A DNA stretch of 64,000 bases from Pannonibacter tanglangensis (GTDB taxonomy: Bacteria > Pseudomonadota > Alphaproteobacteria > Rhizobiales > Stappiaceae): NCBI RefSeq assembly GCF_009915685.1, contig NZ_JAABLP010000002.1; one strand, 5' to 3'. Shown in pieces: positions 1-9,738 of the stretch (its first letter is position 1; each line of letters starts with the position of its first letter). Made by a program: the position numbers and the translations under genes. The notes below the pieces were generated by a model. It was not told the DNA's origin. It worked only from the letters and a program-made list of their open reading frames with translations, and made no database searches.

Positions 1-1
1 C

Positions 2-169
2 TACCTCAGCCGCTTCATGTCGCTGCAGCCGGGCGACGTCATTTCCACCGGAACACCGCCGGGCGTCGGGCTGGGCCAGAAGCCGCCCGTCTATCTCAAG
101 GGCGGCGAGACCATTCGCCTCGGCATCGCCGGGCTCGGCATCCAGACGCAGAAGGTTGTCCGTACATGA
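2..169 (+). CDS. FAH-family hydrolase, C-terminal end (partial)
   Basis: Only the last 55 residues are in the window; the gene begins upstream. The tail reads ...PGDVISTGTPPGVGLGQ..., which is the conserved C-terminal signature of fumarylacetoacetate hydrolase family enzymes. This family includes the 2,4-diketo-3-deoxy-L-fuconate hydrolase that ends the oxidative L-fucose pathway. Its stop codon overlaps the next start in an ATGA junction, and the next two genes are L-fuconate dehydratase and L-fucose dehydrogenase, so that role is likely by context. The family call is firm; the substrate is inferred. Confidence 0.85.
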   Translation, partial: YLSRFMSLQPGDVISTGTPPGVGLGQKPPVYLKGGETIRLGIAGLGIQTQKVVRT

Positions 170-1443
170 CCAGGATCACGGGGCTCAGGACCGCAGACCT
201 GCGGTTTCCGACCAGCCTGCATCTCGACGGGTCGGACGCGATGAATCCGGACCCGGACTATTCCGCCGCCTATGTGGTCCTCGAAACGGACGGGCCGCAC
301 GAGGGGCACGGGCTTACCTTCACCATCGGCCGCGGCAACGAGATCTGCGTGGCCGCCATCGAGGCGCTCCGGCCGCTGGTGGTCGGGCTCGACATGGACT
401 GGGTTGCCGCCGACATGGGGCGGTTCTGGCGCCACATGACCTCGGACAGCCAGCTGCGCTGGATCGGTCCCGACAAGGGGGCAATTCACCTGGCCACCGG
501 AGCCGTCGTCAACGCGGTCTGGGACCTTTACGCCAAGATCGAGGGCAAGCCGGTCTGGGCGCTCGTTGCCGACATGAGCCCGGAAGAGCTCGTGCGCTGC
601 ATCGACTTCCGCTACCTGACCGACTGCATCACCCCGGAATGGGCGCTGGAGTTCCTGACCCGGCAGGCGGAGGGCAAGGCCCGACGGCGGGCGATCCTCG
701 AACGCGAGGGCTATCCCTGCTACACGACCTCGGCCGGATGGCTCGGCTACGATGACGAAAAACTGGCCCGGCTCTGCCGCGAGGCCGTCGATGCCGGCTT
801 CCGCCACATCAAGATGAAGGTCGGGCGTGATCTACAGGATGACATCCGCCGGCTGACGATTGCGCGCGAAACGGTCGGTCCGGACATCAACCTGATGATC
901 GACGCAAACCAGGTCTGGGAGGTCGATCAGGCCATCGACTGGGTCGGCAAGCTCGCCTTTGCCAGGCCCTGGTTCATCGAGGAACCGACCAGTCCGGATG
1001 ACATCGAGGGCCATCGCAAGATCCGCGAGGCCGTGGCCCCGATCCAGGTGGCAACCGGCGAGATGTGCCAGAACCGCATCATCTTCAAGCAGCTCATCAT
1101 GCGCGGGGCCATCGACGTGGTGCAGATCGACAGCTGCCGGCTCGGCGGCGTCAACGAGATCCTCGCCGTGATGCTGATGGCGGCCAGGCACGGGCTGAAG
1201 GTCTGTCCGCATGCGGGCGGCGTCGGCCTTTGCGAATATGTGCAGCACCTGTCGATGATCGACTATCTCTGCATCGCCGGCACCCGCGAGGGGCGCGTGA
1301 TCGAGTATGTCGATCACCTGCACGAGCATTTCCTCGATCCCTGCGTGATCCGGGATGCGGCCTACATGCCGCCCCTGCGCCCGGGCTTTTCGATTGAAAT
1401 GAAACCGTCCTCGATCGCGGCGCACCGCTTCGGAGGCAACTGA
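166..1443 (+). CDS. fucD: L-fuconate dehydratase (enolase superfamily)
   Basis: This 425-aa protein belongs to the mandelate racemase/enolase superfamily and matches the L-fuconate dehydratase group (FucD/ENOSF1) in length and motifs. It should dehydrate L-fuconate to 2-keto-3-deoxy-L-fuconate in the cytoplasm. Visible active-site elements are the KMK pair (K216, K218), the metal ligands in LMIDANQ (D246), FIEEP (E272) and ATGEM (E299), and the general base His in CPHAGG (H349). The start overlaps the preceding FAH gene (ATGA) and the stop overlaps the next dehydrogenase (TGATG), so the three are translated as one operon. Other acid-sugar dehydratases share the fold, but the neighbours support L-fuconate. 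Confidence 0.88.
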   Translation: MTRITGLRTADLRFPTSLHLDGSDAMNPDPDYSAAYVVLETDGPHEGHGLTFTIGRGNEICVAAIEALRPLVVGLDMDWVAADMGRFWRHMTSDSQLRWIGPDKGAIHLATGAVVNAVWDLYAKIEGKPVWALVADMSPEELVRCIDFRYLTDCITPEWALEFLTRQAEGKARRRAILEREGYPCYTTSAGWLGYDDEKLARLCREAVDAGFRHIKMKVGRDLQDDIRRLTIARETVGPDINLMIDANQVWEVDQAIDWVGKLAFARPWFIEEPTSPDDIEGHRKIREAVAPIQVATGEMCQNRIIFKQLIMRGAIDVVQIDSCRLGGVNEILAVMLMAARHGLKVCPHAGGVGLCEYVQHLSMIDYLCIAGTREGRVIEYVDHLHEHFLDPCVIRDAAYMPPLRPGFSIEMKPSSIAAHRFGGN

Positions 1444-2222
1444 TGGACCTCGGACTGACCGGCAGGATCATCATCGTCACGGGCGGCGCGTCCGGCATCG
1501 GCGCCGCCGTCAGCGAGGTGCTGGCCGAGGAGGGGGCCGTTCCGGTCATCCTCGCCCGCCGGGAGCCTGATCCGGCCTTCCTGCAAGGGCTGCAGACCCT
1601 GTCGCCGCAGGCCTGCGTCGTGCTGGCAGACCTGTCGTCGGACGCTGCCTGCCGCGCGGCCATCGCCACCGTGCGCAGCCGGTTCGGCCGGATCGACGGT
1701 CTTGTCAACAACGCCGGGGCCAACGACAGCGTCGGGCTGGAGGCCGGTCCCGAGGCCTTCCGCGCCTCGCTCGACCGCAATCTGGTGCATTACTACACGC
1801 TGATGCACCTTGCCGTGGAAGATCTGAAGGCCACGCGGGGGGCTGTGGTCAACGTGTCGTCCAAGACGGCCGTGACGGGGCAGGGCAGCACGTCGGCCTA
1901 TGTGGCGGCCAAGGCGGCCCAGCTCGGCCTGACCCGCGAATGGGCGGCGGCGCTGGCCGGCCATGGTGTCCGGGTGAATGCGGTGCTTCCGGCCGAGGTG
2001 ATGACCCCGCTCTACGCGACCTGGCTGCGGACCTTTCCCGACCCCGGAGCGGAAGAGCAGCGCATCTCCGCGCGGATCCCGCTTGGCCACCGCATGACAA
2101 CGGCGCGCGAGATCGCGGACACCATCGTGTTCCTGCTGTCGGCCCGTGCGAGCCACATCACCGGCCAGTGGGTCTTTCCCGATGGCGGCTACACCCATCT
2201 GGACCGGGCGCTGGACCGCTGA
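1443..2222 (+). CDS. L-fucose dehydrogenase (SDR family)
   Basis: A 259-aa classical short-chain dehydrogenase. The dinucleotide-binding TGGASGIG motif is near residues 13-20, NNAG is near 89-92, and the catalytic residues are Ser139/140, Tyr153 and Lys157 in SAYVAAK. The start (MDLGL), the HYY stretch and the end (DGGYTHLDRAL) resemble, from memory, the L-fucose dehydrogenases of Burkholderia-type fucose clusters, which oxidise L-fucose to the lactone with NAD(P). The gene overlaps fucD by one base. The alternative is the 2-keto-3-deoxyfuconate 4-dehydrogenase step of the same pathway. The other pathway genes (lactonase, transporter, regulator) would lie upstream of the window. Confidence 0.78.
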   Translation: MDLGLTGRIIIVTGGASGIGAAVSEVLAEEGAVPVILARREPDPAFLQGLQTLSPQACVVLADLSSDAACRAAIATVRSRFGRIDGLVNNAGANDSVGLEAGPEAFRASLDRNLVHYYTLMHLAVEDLKATRGAVVNVSSKTAVTGQGSTSAYVAAKAAQLGLTREWAAALAGHGVRVNAVLPAEVMTPLYATWLRTFPDPGAEEQRISARIPLGHRMTTAREIADTIVFLLSARASHITGQWVFPDGGYTHLDRALDR

Positions 2223-2252
2223 TCACAGCCTTGTTCCTGCAAGGGCAGAACG

Positions 2253-2278
2253 GGCCAGCCCGGGCATTCGGGCTGGCC
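2253..2278. terminator. Terminator-like hairpin between convergent genes
   Basis: Two perfectly complementary 10-base arms (GGCCAGCCCG / CGGGCTGGCC) with a 6-base loop lie between the fucose operon (+) and the 398-aa gene (-). No T-run follows on either strand, so this is at best a weak bidirectional terminator. Confidence 0.5.
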
Positions 2279-2289
2279 TCGTCGCCGCG

Positions 2290-3486
2290 TCAGCCTGTCC
2301 GGGCGGCCCGGAAGGCGGCGGTTGCCTCTCCCATCCAGCCGAGGCGCGGACGGGTCACGAGACCGTAGTTGTAATAGTTGAGCCCGTCGGCGCCGGCCTG
2401 CGCGCCGGCGATCGCGGCGCGGCAGAGGGGCTCGGCCGAGGCGACGGCCGACTGGAAGGCGGACAGGCCCAGGATCAGGCTCGCCGAGGAGCCGAGGCGC
2501 CGGCGCATCGCGGCGATCTCGCGTGCCGTCGTCTCCGGCGTCTGGCCATAGAGACACAGGATCATGCCGTCGCAGACCGAGCTGACCCGGTCGAGATCGA
2601 CGCCGCCGCGCCAGGCAGACGGTCCGTCCACCAGCAGGATGGCCGTGTCCGGGTGGGCGGCATCCCTTGCGTCGGCGATCAGGCTCATCACCGGTTCCCG
2701 GCGCCAGAGCAGGTAGTCGTGGAGCGCCGGCACGGCGCGGAACGCCTCCAGCCCCGTCTCGGGAAACTCGGGAAAACGGCTGACGGGCGTTGACCTTTCG
2801 CAGGCGTCGCAAAGGATCTCGACCACCGCGCGTCGTGCCGCTTCGCCGTCCACCCCGGCCGCGCGGGCCCGCTCGAGGCAATGCGGGCAGAAGCAGACGG
2901 ACATGAGAAAGGATTCGTCAGCCGTCAGTCCGACGCCGTCCTTCTCGTGGTGAAAGCCATGTTCGACCTCCAGGAACCCGGGGGTTTCCAGCTCGATCCG
3001 GACCGGCCGGAACCGGTGGGAGATCTCCTGCACGAGCTTGCGCACATAGGCGCGGGCGGCCGGGCTGGACGGGCAGAGGGCAAAGGCGAGGCGGTCGCCG
3101 AAGGCGGTGGCCATGGCATGGCCGGCATGGGTCGTCGCCAGCCGCGTGTTGTGCAGGCAGACGGTCCAGGCCGACAGGCCGAGCCCGCCCCCGGACTGGG
3201 CCGCGCCGAGCCGCGCCATCAGGTCGGTGTCCCGGCTGACGGCCGCCTGGCGCGGCGTGATCTCGGCCTCCTGCCAGAGCCCGGCGTCGGGCGCGTAGTA
3301 GACCGTCCCGTCCTCGGGGAAAAAGATCTTGCGGCGCGACGAGCGCGGCTGGATGAAGCGGCCGGCATGATAGGCGGCGGCGAGACTGAGATGCGTGGCG
3401 CCGGCCAGCGCAGCGAGTTCGCCCGTCACATGCTCGACCCCGAGGTCGAGCATGTCCCAGGCATAGGTCCAGACGGAAACGTCCAT
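2290..3486 (-). CDS. Protein of unknown function, TIM-barrel glycosidase-like
   Basis: A 398-aa protein that I cannot assign to a named family. There is no signal peptide or membrane segment, so it is probably cytoplasmic. The N-terminal part (MDVSVWTYAWDML.., THLSLAAAYHAGRF), the repeated strand-helix pattern, the ELETPGF stretch around residue 165 and DGLNYYNYGL near the C-terminus suggest a (beta/alpha)8 barrel of the glycoside hydrolase type. A CFCPHC motif near residue 195 could bind a metal. The gene sits 5 bases after the GH20 beta-N-acetylhexosaminidase and is the last gene of the transporter operon, so it probably acts on the same imported amino-sugar oligomer. Catalytic residues cannot be named from sequence alone. 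Confidence 0.6.
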   Translation of the reverse strand: MDVSVWTYAWDMLDLGVEHVTGELAALAGATHLSLAAAYHAGRFIQPRSSRRKIFFPEDGTVYYAPDAGLWQEAEITPRQAAVSRDTDLMARLGAAQSGGGLGLSAWTVCLHNTRLATTHAGHAMATAFGDRLAFALCPSSPAARAYVRKLVQEISHRFRPVRIELETPGFLEVEHGFHHEKDGVGLTADESFLMSVCFCPHCLERARAAGVDGEAARRAVVEILCDACERSTPVSRFPEFPETGLEAFRAVPALHDYLLWRREPVMSLIADARDAAHPDTAILLVDGPSAWRGGVDLDRVSSVCDGMILCLYGQTPETTAREIAAMRRRLGSSASLILGLSAFQSAVASAEPLCRAAIAGAQAGADGLNYYNYGLVTRPRLGWMGEATAAFRAARTG

Positions 3487-3491
3487 GCGGG

Positions 3492-5381
3492 TCAGGCCTT
3501 CGGCATCAGCGGCGCGACGGTGCTGAAGCGGGCGAAGTCCTTCATCGCTTCCGGGGTCCAGGCCGCTTCGGCAATTGCCGACAGGCGCGGGAAGACCTGG
3601 TGGTTGAAGCGCTCGCGCGAGGTGATGTGCTCGCTCCAGATGCAGGCCTGGATGCCCTTCAGCCGCAGGGCCAGATGCGGATCGTCGCCCTGGGCCTCGT
3701 AGCCGTAGGAGGTCTCGACCGGCGTGATGCCGGCCCAGCTTGCGCCCGGCTCGTTCCAGTCACCCGCCTGAACCATGTCGAGGTAATAGGTCTGGCCGGG
3801 GGAGGAGACCACGTCATAGCCGAGGGCAGCCAGCTCGGCCGTCTTCTCCCTGAGGGTCCAGGCGAACAGGAGGCTGCGCTCCGGCGACACGCCGCCGCCA
3901 TGGGCGACCTCTTCCCAGCCACCGGTGATGCGGCCCTGTGCGGAAAGGAAGGCATGCACGCGCTTCAGGTAATGCGCCTGCAGGCCATCGGTGCCGTTGA
4001 TGCGCTCGCGCGCCATCAGTTCCTGCGCCTTCGGCGACTGCAGCCAGGCTTCGGGGGCCACCTCGTCGCCGCCGACATGGATGACCTCGAAGGGGAACAC
4101 GGCCAGCAGTTCTTCCAGAACCGTCCGGGTGAAGGTCCAGGTGGCGTCGAGGGCCGGGTTGAGCGCGTTGTTGCCATAGCCCTGGATCGACCAGTAGCTC
4201 TCCGGCTCGTCGGGATCGACCAGCTCCGGCAGCGAGGCAATCGCGGCGGCGCAATGGCCCGGAAGGTCGATTTCCGGCATCACTTCAACGCCGACCGCGC
4301 GGCCGTGGGCAACCACGGCGCGGGCCTCCTCCTGGGTGTAGAACGTGCCATGTCCGAAGGGGCCATGACCGAGCTGCGGCAGGATCGGCCGGTCCAGCCC
4401 GGTGTGGGCGCCGGTTGCGGTCAGCTGCGGCAGGCGCTTGATCTCGAGCCGCCAGCCTTCGTCGTCCGTCAGGTGCCAATGGAAGCGGTTGAGCTTGTGC
4501 CAGGCCAGGAGATCGACGAAGCGCAGCACGTCGGCAAGCGGATAGACCTGCCGCGACACGTCGAGATGCGACCCGCGCCAGCCATGGCGGGGGGCATCCT
4601 CGATCCGGCCGGCGAAGGGGAAGGCGAACTGCCCGCTGTCCTCGCGCGCGGCCATCATGGCCTGTGCCAGGGTCACGAGACCGTGGCGCAGGCCGAGCTC
4701 GGTGCCATAGGTCAGGACAATGTCCGACCCGTTGAAGTCGATCTGATAGGCTTCCGCGGCAAGAGTTGCGCTTGCGGCGAGGCGCAGGGCGGCGGCGCCT
4801 TCGGGGGCCACGAACACGAAGGGATTGGCGCGCAGCGTGAAGAGACGGCGGGCGAGGGCGTTGACGCCGCCGACCACGCGCTTCTCGGTGACCGACCCGC
4901 CCTCAAGATTCAGGTGCACCGGGGCCCTGGCCATCCAGGACGCGACGGCGACGCTGGCCGGCTGCGGCAGGACGCCGAGCGTGAAGTTCGAGCGCTCGGC
5001 GCGGGCGGCCTCGAAGCCGGCGATCTGCATGTCGGCAACCGAGACCGCCTCGGCGCTGCCGTCCGCGAGGATCACGAAGGCACTCTTCGGGCCGTCGTTG
5101 GAATGCAGGGCCTTGCGGCTGAGCGAGGTCTCGACGAAGCGCCAGCTGTCGCCGGGGGCCAGCGTCAGCCCGGCCGGCGGGGCGTATTCGTGGTAGTTGG
5201 CCTGACGCCGCACCATGCTGCCGTTCTGGCAGACCGAGGGGCGCACGGTCCGGGTGATCGAGGTGTACCCCAGCGTGAACCCCGACAGGGGGCTGTCGGA
5301 CAGGTTGGTCAGGGTGACGGCCAGCTCCCGGCCATCGTTGGCGGTGTCGGTCCAGATCACGTCGAGATGATACTTGGTCAT
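3492..5381 (-). CDS. Beta-N-acetylhexosaminidase (GH20)
   Basis: A 629-aa family 20 glycoside hydrolase that removes terminal GlcNAc or GalNAc from oligosaccharides by substrate-assisted catalysis. The catalytic Asp-Glu pair is in VIHVGGDEVAPEAW (D439, E440). The barrel entry (RHGWRGSHLDVSRQVY, FHWHLTDDEGWRLEI) is typical of the family. The N-terminal ~150 residues resemble the carbohydrate-binding-like domain of bacterial hexosaminidases. No signal peptide is visible, so it should work in the cytoplasm on imported oligomers. It lies between a GNAT gene and the 398-aa gene, downstream of the ABC transporter, which suggests chitobiose or another beta-GlcNAc oligosaccharide as substrate. Confidence 0.93.
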   Translation of the reverse strand: MTKYHLDVIWTDTANDGRELAVTLTNLSDSPLSGFTLGYTSITRTVRPSVCQNGSMVRRQANYHEYAPPAGLTLAPGDSWRFVETSLSRKALHSNDGPKSAFVILADGSAEAVSVADMQIAGFEAARAERSNFTLGVLPQPASVAVASWMARAPVHLNLEGGSVTEKRVVGGVNALARRLFTLRANPFVFVAPEGAAALRLAASATLAAEAYQIDFNGSDIVLTYGTELGLRHGLVTLAQAMMAAREDSGQFAFPFAGRIEDAPRHGWRGSHLDVSRQVYPLADVLRFVDLLAWHKLNRFHWHLTDDEGWRLEIKRLPQLTATGAHTGLDRPILPQLGHGPFGHGTFYTQEEARAVVAHGRAVGVEVMPEIDLPGHCAAAIASLPELVDPDEPESYWSIQGYGNNALNPALDATWTFTRTVLEELLAVFPFEVIHVGGDEVAPEAWLQSPKAQELMARERINGTDGLQAHYLKRVHAFLSAQGRITGGWEEVAHGGGVSPERSLLFAWTLREKTAELAALGYDVVSSPGQTYYLDMVQAGDWNEPGASWAGITPVETSYGYEAQGDDPHLALRLKGIQACIWSEHITSRERFNHQVFPRLSAIAEAAWTPEAMKDFARFSTVAPLMPKA

Positions 5382-5477
5382 GGCTGTCCTGCGAGGCGGG
5401 GTCCGGCCCCTGCGGGGATGTCCGGACGGGAAATCGGTTTCAGAGGCGGCCGCACCGGGGCGACGCGGCCGGATGCA

Positions 5478-5936
5478 TCAGCGCAGCAGGCCGCGATAGA
5501 TGCCGGGCGTGGAATTGGGGATCTCGATGGCGCCGCAGGTCTTGACGTAGAACTCGACCGGTCCGGCCGCGCCGATGACGGCATAGGCAAAGCCGTCGGC
5601 CTTGAGGGCATCGAGCGCCCGAAGCAGCAGATGGCGGCCAATTCCGCGTCCCTGCCGCGCCGGATCGACGCCGGTGGGCCCGAAGAAGCCACGGGCGGTC
5701 ACGTCATGACAGGCAAAACCGGCCAGCTCGCCAGCCTCGATGGCGACGAGAAGGCGGGCCGGCCGCGCCGCGAGGGCGACCGTGCATTCGCTGACCCAGC
5801 CGGGGCTGAAGTGCTTGCCGACGAAGGCGGTCACCACATGGTGTTCCGGCGGCAGGGCAGGGCGCACCACCAGCCCGTCCGGGAGCGGCGGCGGGGCGGG
5901 AAGGCTGTAAAGCGGAACGAGAAGGTCTGGCATCAC
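5478..5936 (-). CDS. GNAT-family N-acetyltransferase
   Basis: A ~152-aa GCN5-related acetyltransferase. The acetyl-CoA pyrophosphate-binding loop is visible as RQGRGIGRHLL around residues 100-110, followed by the helix LLRALDALKADGFAYAVIG. Two starts are adjacent, GTG (5936) and ATG (5933), and sequence alone does not decide between them. It lies in the same-strand run between the ABC transporter ATPase and the GH20 enzyme, with 96 bases before GH20. In this context it may acetylate an amino sugar or another small amine from the imported substrate, but GNAT substrates cannot be read from sequence. Confidence 0.8.
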   Translation of the reverse strand: MMPDLLVPLYSLPAPPPLPDGLVVRPALPPEHHVVTAFVGKHFSPGWVSECTVALAARPARLLVAIEAGELAGFACHDVTARGFFGPTGVDPARQGRGIGRHLLLRALDALKADGFAYAVIGAAGPVEFYVKTCGAIEIPNSTPGIYRGLLR

Positions 5937-5943
5937 GGGTCCC

Positions 5944-6847
5944 TCAGTGCAGCGCGAAGAAATGCCCGTCGCCGGCCATCGTCATCGAGGTCACGTCGCG
6001 GGCAGCGTCCTTGCGCACCTGCGCGGCCTGTTCGGCAAAGCTCTGGCCATCGCTGCCGAGGCGGATGGCGGGGTCCGGCACGGCGGAGCGCAGCAGCTGC
6101 GTGTAGGCATGCTGCGGCGCGCCGACCACCCTGGCCGTCGGCCCCTGCTCGACGATCTGGCCACGGAACATCACCGCCGTTTCCTCGGCCAGATACTGGG
6201 CCGTGGCGATGTCGTGGGTGATGTAGAGCAGGGCGAGGCCGCGCTCGTCCTTCAGCCGCCGCATCAGGCCGAGCACCGACTTGCGGATCGAGACGTCGAG
6301 CATCGACGTCGGCTCGTCGGCCACGATCAGGCGGGCATTCACGGCAAGCGCGCGGGCGAAGTTGACGCGCTGGCGCTGGCCGCCGGACAGCTCGTGCGGG
6401 TACTTGTCCGGTGTCGATTTCGGATCAAGCTCGACATCGCCGAGGAGATCGAGGAGCGCCCGTTCCGGATCACGGTCCGGCTGGTGCAGCGCCAGCGGGC
6501 GCAGGAGATGATGGCGGATCGTGTGGGCCGGATTGAGGGCCGAGAACGGATCCTGGAACACCATCTGCACCGAGCGCTGATACGCCTTCTCGAGCGCCCG
6601 GCTGTGGTTCGTCTCGATGTCCTGACCTTCAAACAGGATGCGCCCTTCGGTCGGGGCGTAATGGCGCACGATCAGGCGACCGACGGTGCTCTTGCCGGAC
6701 CCGCTCTCGCCCACCAGCGCCAGGGCCTTGCCCGGCTGGAGGGTCAGCGAGACCCGGCGCAGCGCTTCCACGCGGCGGGCGGGGCCGAAGACCGGCTTGG
6801 TGACGAAGGTCTTGGAAACGCGTTCGAGCGTCAGGATCGGGGAGGTG

Positions 6848-6855
<8 letters not shown>
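5944..6855 (-). CDS. Oligopeptide-type ABC transporter ATPase, second subunit (DppF/OppF-like)
   Basis: A 303-aa ATP-binding subunit that powers the two permeases upstream. The Walker A motif is GESGSGKS (residues ~50-57), the signature is LSGGQRQR and Walker B is LIVADEPTSMLD. The stretch after Walker B and the C-terminal region (GQIVEQGPTARVV, HAYTQLLRSAVP) are typical of the Opp/Dpp family. It overlaps the preceding ATPase by 8 bases. Although the family is named for peptides, members also carry oligosaccharides such as cellodextrins or chito-oligosaccharides. The hexosaminidase downstream favours such a sugar here. Confidence 0.9.
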
Positions 6856-7680
<825 letters not shown>

Positions 7681-7684
<4 letters not shown>

Positions 7685-8589
7685 TGGCCGGCCTCCTTCA
7701 GGCGTTCCCGGTCGAGGGCACGCTGCAGCTTGAGCGCCTTGCCGATGGTGCCCAGGGTCCGCAGGCGCGGGTTGGAGATCTCGTCGACGCCGAAGTTCAT
7801 CATCGACAGGCCGACGCCGATGAAGACGATGGCAAGGCAGGGGGCAGCGATTTCCCACCAGGCACCGACCGTGATCGCCGACGAGGTCTGGGCGTTGTAG
7901 AGCATGGTGCCCCAGGACAGCGACAGCGGGCTGCCGAGGCCGAGGAACTCGAGCGTGGCCTGGGTGATGATCGTGAAGATGATCGAGCCGATGAAGTTGA
8001 AGCAGATGATCGACAACAGGTTCGGCAGCATCTCGACCAGGATCATCCGCCAGGCGGGCTCACCCAGCATGCGCGAGGCCTCGATGTAGTCGCGTGTCTT
8101 CAGCGTCAGGGCCTGCGCACGGGTCACGCGCGCGCCCCAGGCCCAGGAGGTCAGGCCGATGATCAGGGCGATTGCCCAGGGGCTGACCTGACCGAGGAAG
8201 GCGGCGAGCACCAGCAGCAGCGGCAGCTGCGGCAGCACGAGCACCACGTTGGTCATGAAGTTCAGGATCTCGTCCACGACGCCGCCGAAATAGGCGGCCG
8301 TGATGCCGATGATGGTGCCGTTGACGGTCACGATCAGGCCGGCGACGAGGCCGACCATGAGCGAGGTGCGGGTGCCCCAGACGAGCTGGGCGAACACGTC
8401 GCGGCCCATGCGGGTGGTGCCGAGCCAGTGGTCCCAGGACGGGGGCTGGTGCGGGCGGGCAACGCGGGCGAGCGGATCATAGCCCGCAATCAGCGGCGCC
8501 AGCAGCGCGACGGCAAGGTAGAGCAGCACGATGGCGAGACCGAAGGCTGCCTTGCGATTGCGCAGGAAGGAGGTGAGGAAACCGGTCAT
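7681..8589 (-). CDS. Oligopeptide-type ABC permease (DppC/OppC-like)
   Basis: A 302-aa inner-membrane permease. The N-terminus (FLRNRKAAFGLAIVLLYLAVALLAPLIAGYDP) is the typical DppC opening with one membrane segment. Five more hydrophobic segments follow, with the EAA coupling loop around EASRMLGEPAWRMILVEMLPN that contacts the ATPases. It starts inside the stop of the upstream permease (TGATG) and its own stop overlaps the first ATPase, so translation of the transporter subunits is coupled. With the DppB-like partner it forms the translocation pore; the substrate is inferred from the hexosaminidase in the operon. Confidence 0.9.
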
Positions 8590-9566
8590 CAGGCTTTCCG
8601 AAGGCGCGGGTCAAGGAAGATGTAGGCGATGTCGACCGTGAAGTTCGCCGTCAGCATGGCGAGCGTCATGATCAGGAGCTGGCCCTGGATCAGCGGGAAG
8701 TCGCGCGCCAGGATGCCGAGGTAGAGCAGGTTGCCGACGCCGGGGTAGTTGAACACCACTTCCGTCACCAGCGAGCCGCCGAACAGGGCACCGAAGGACA
8801 GCGCCAGCGCGGTGACGGAGGGCAGCAGCGCGTTGCGGGCGGCATAGGCATAGCGCACGCGCGCATCCGAGAGCCCCTTCGCCTCGGCCATGTGCACGTG
8901 ATCCTCGCCGAGCTGGCCGATCATGTTGTTGCGCATCGTGACCAGGTAGCCGCCGGTGAAGACGAGACTGAGGGTCAGGACCGGCAGGATCGCGTGCGTG
9001 GCGACGGAGCCGAGGAAGGTCAGCGAGACCGCGGGGTCGAGCGCCGGGTCATAGGCATAGCCGGTCGGCAGGATCGGATTGCCGATGGCGAAGATGTAGA
9101 GCGTGGTCAGTGCCACCACCATGGCCGGGACCGACTGCATGGCCAGCGCCAGCGGCGAGAGCACCATGTCCACCCCCTGTCCGCGGCGCCAGGCGGCGAG
9201 AATGCCGAGCAGCGTGCCGATCGAGAAGGACACGGCGAGCGCGCTGCCGGTCAGGAGCAGGGTCCAGGGCAGGGCGGTCAGAAGCACATCGGTGACGGGC
9301 AGCGGAAAGAACTTCACCGACGTCCCGAAGTCCCAGGTGAAGATGCTCGACAGGTACTTGCCGTACTGGATGTGCAGCGGCTCGTCGATGAAGCCGAAGG
9401 TTGCCTTGAGGGCCTCGCGGGCTTCCGGCGGGATCGTGCCGTCGGCATGCGAGAGCATGATGTCGGTCGGATCCCCCGGCATCAGCCGCGGGATGAGAAA
9501 GTTGAAGGTTGCCGCCACGAGGAAGGCCACCAGGTAGAAGGCAAGCCGTTTCAGCAGAAAGTTCAT
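8589..9566 (-). CDS. Oligopeptide-type ABC permease (DppB/OppB-like)
   Basis: A 325-aa permease with the standard DppB start (FLLKRLAFYLVAFLVAATFNFLIPRLMPGDP) and about six membrane segments. The coupling-loop sequence HMAEAKGLSDARVRYAYAARNALLPSV is the EAA-type ATPase contact. It is the first permease gene after the binding protein and is separated from it by a strong terminator-like hairpin (9696-9724). It is overlapped by one base with the DppC-like gene. The family call is secure; the cargo is probably a chito-oligosaccharide or related oligomer rather than a peptide, judged only by neighbours. Confidence 0.9.
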   Translation of the reverse strand: MNFLLKRLAFYLVAFLVAATFNFLIPRLMPGDPTDIMLSHADGTIPPEAREALKATFGFIDEPLHIQYGKYLSSIFTWDFGTSVKFFPLPVTDVLLTALPWTLLLTGSALAVSFSIGTLLGILAAWRRGQGVDMVLSPLALAMQSVPAMVVALTTLYIFAIGNPILPTGYAYDPALDPAVSLTFLGSVATHAILPVLTLSLVFTGGYLVTMRNNMIGQLGEDHVHMAEAKGLSDARVRYAYAARNALLPSVTALALSFGALFGGSLVTEVVFNYPGVGNLLYLGILARDFPLIQGQLLIMTLAMLTANFTVDIAYIFLDPRLRKA

Positions 9567-9695
9567 GAGCGAGGTCCAGTGCGCGGTCGCGTTCCGGGCG
9601 AGGGGCCGGGGCTGCGGAACCGGTCAGTTGCCCGCGCCGCGGCGGGCGCAGGACGGAAGAGGCCGCCGGTCGTGGCGGGCCTGTCCGGTCGCGGG

Positions 9696-9724
9696 AAAAA
9701 AGGGGCGGCCGAGGAGGCCGCCCC
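9696..9724 (-). terminator. Intra-operon rho-independent terminator after the binding protein gene
   Basis: Read on the minus strand, GGGGCGGCC, a 5-base loop, GGCCGCCCC and six Ts follow the binding-protein stop (9739) within 15 bases. This is a strong terminator-like hairpin between the binding protein and the permeases. It probably lets binding protein be made in excess over the membrane subunits and protects its mRNA 3' end. Confidence 0.8.
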
Positions 9725-9738
9725 GAAGTCGCATCGGG

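Noticed and set aside
166..1443. Assignment of this dehydratase as galactonate dehydratase
   Set aside because: Motifs and length fit L-fuconate dehydratase, and both neighbours fit the fucose pathway; the galactose operon is over 13 kb away on the other strand.
3600..6221. Long open frame on the plus strand, opposite GH20, GNAT and an ABC ATPase
   Set aside because: It is antisense to three genes with intact catalytic motifs; composition is the Arg/Gly/Ala-rich pattern of shadow frames in high-GC DNA, and there is no ribosome site.
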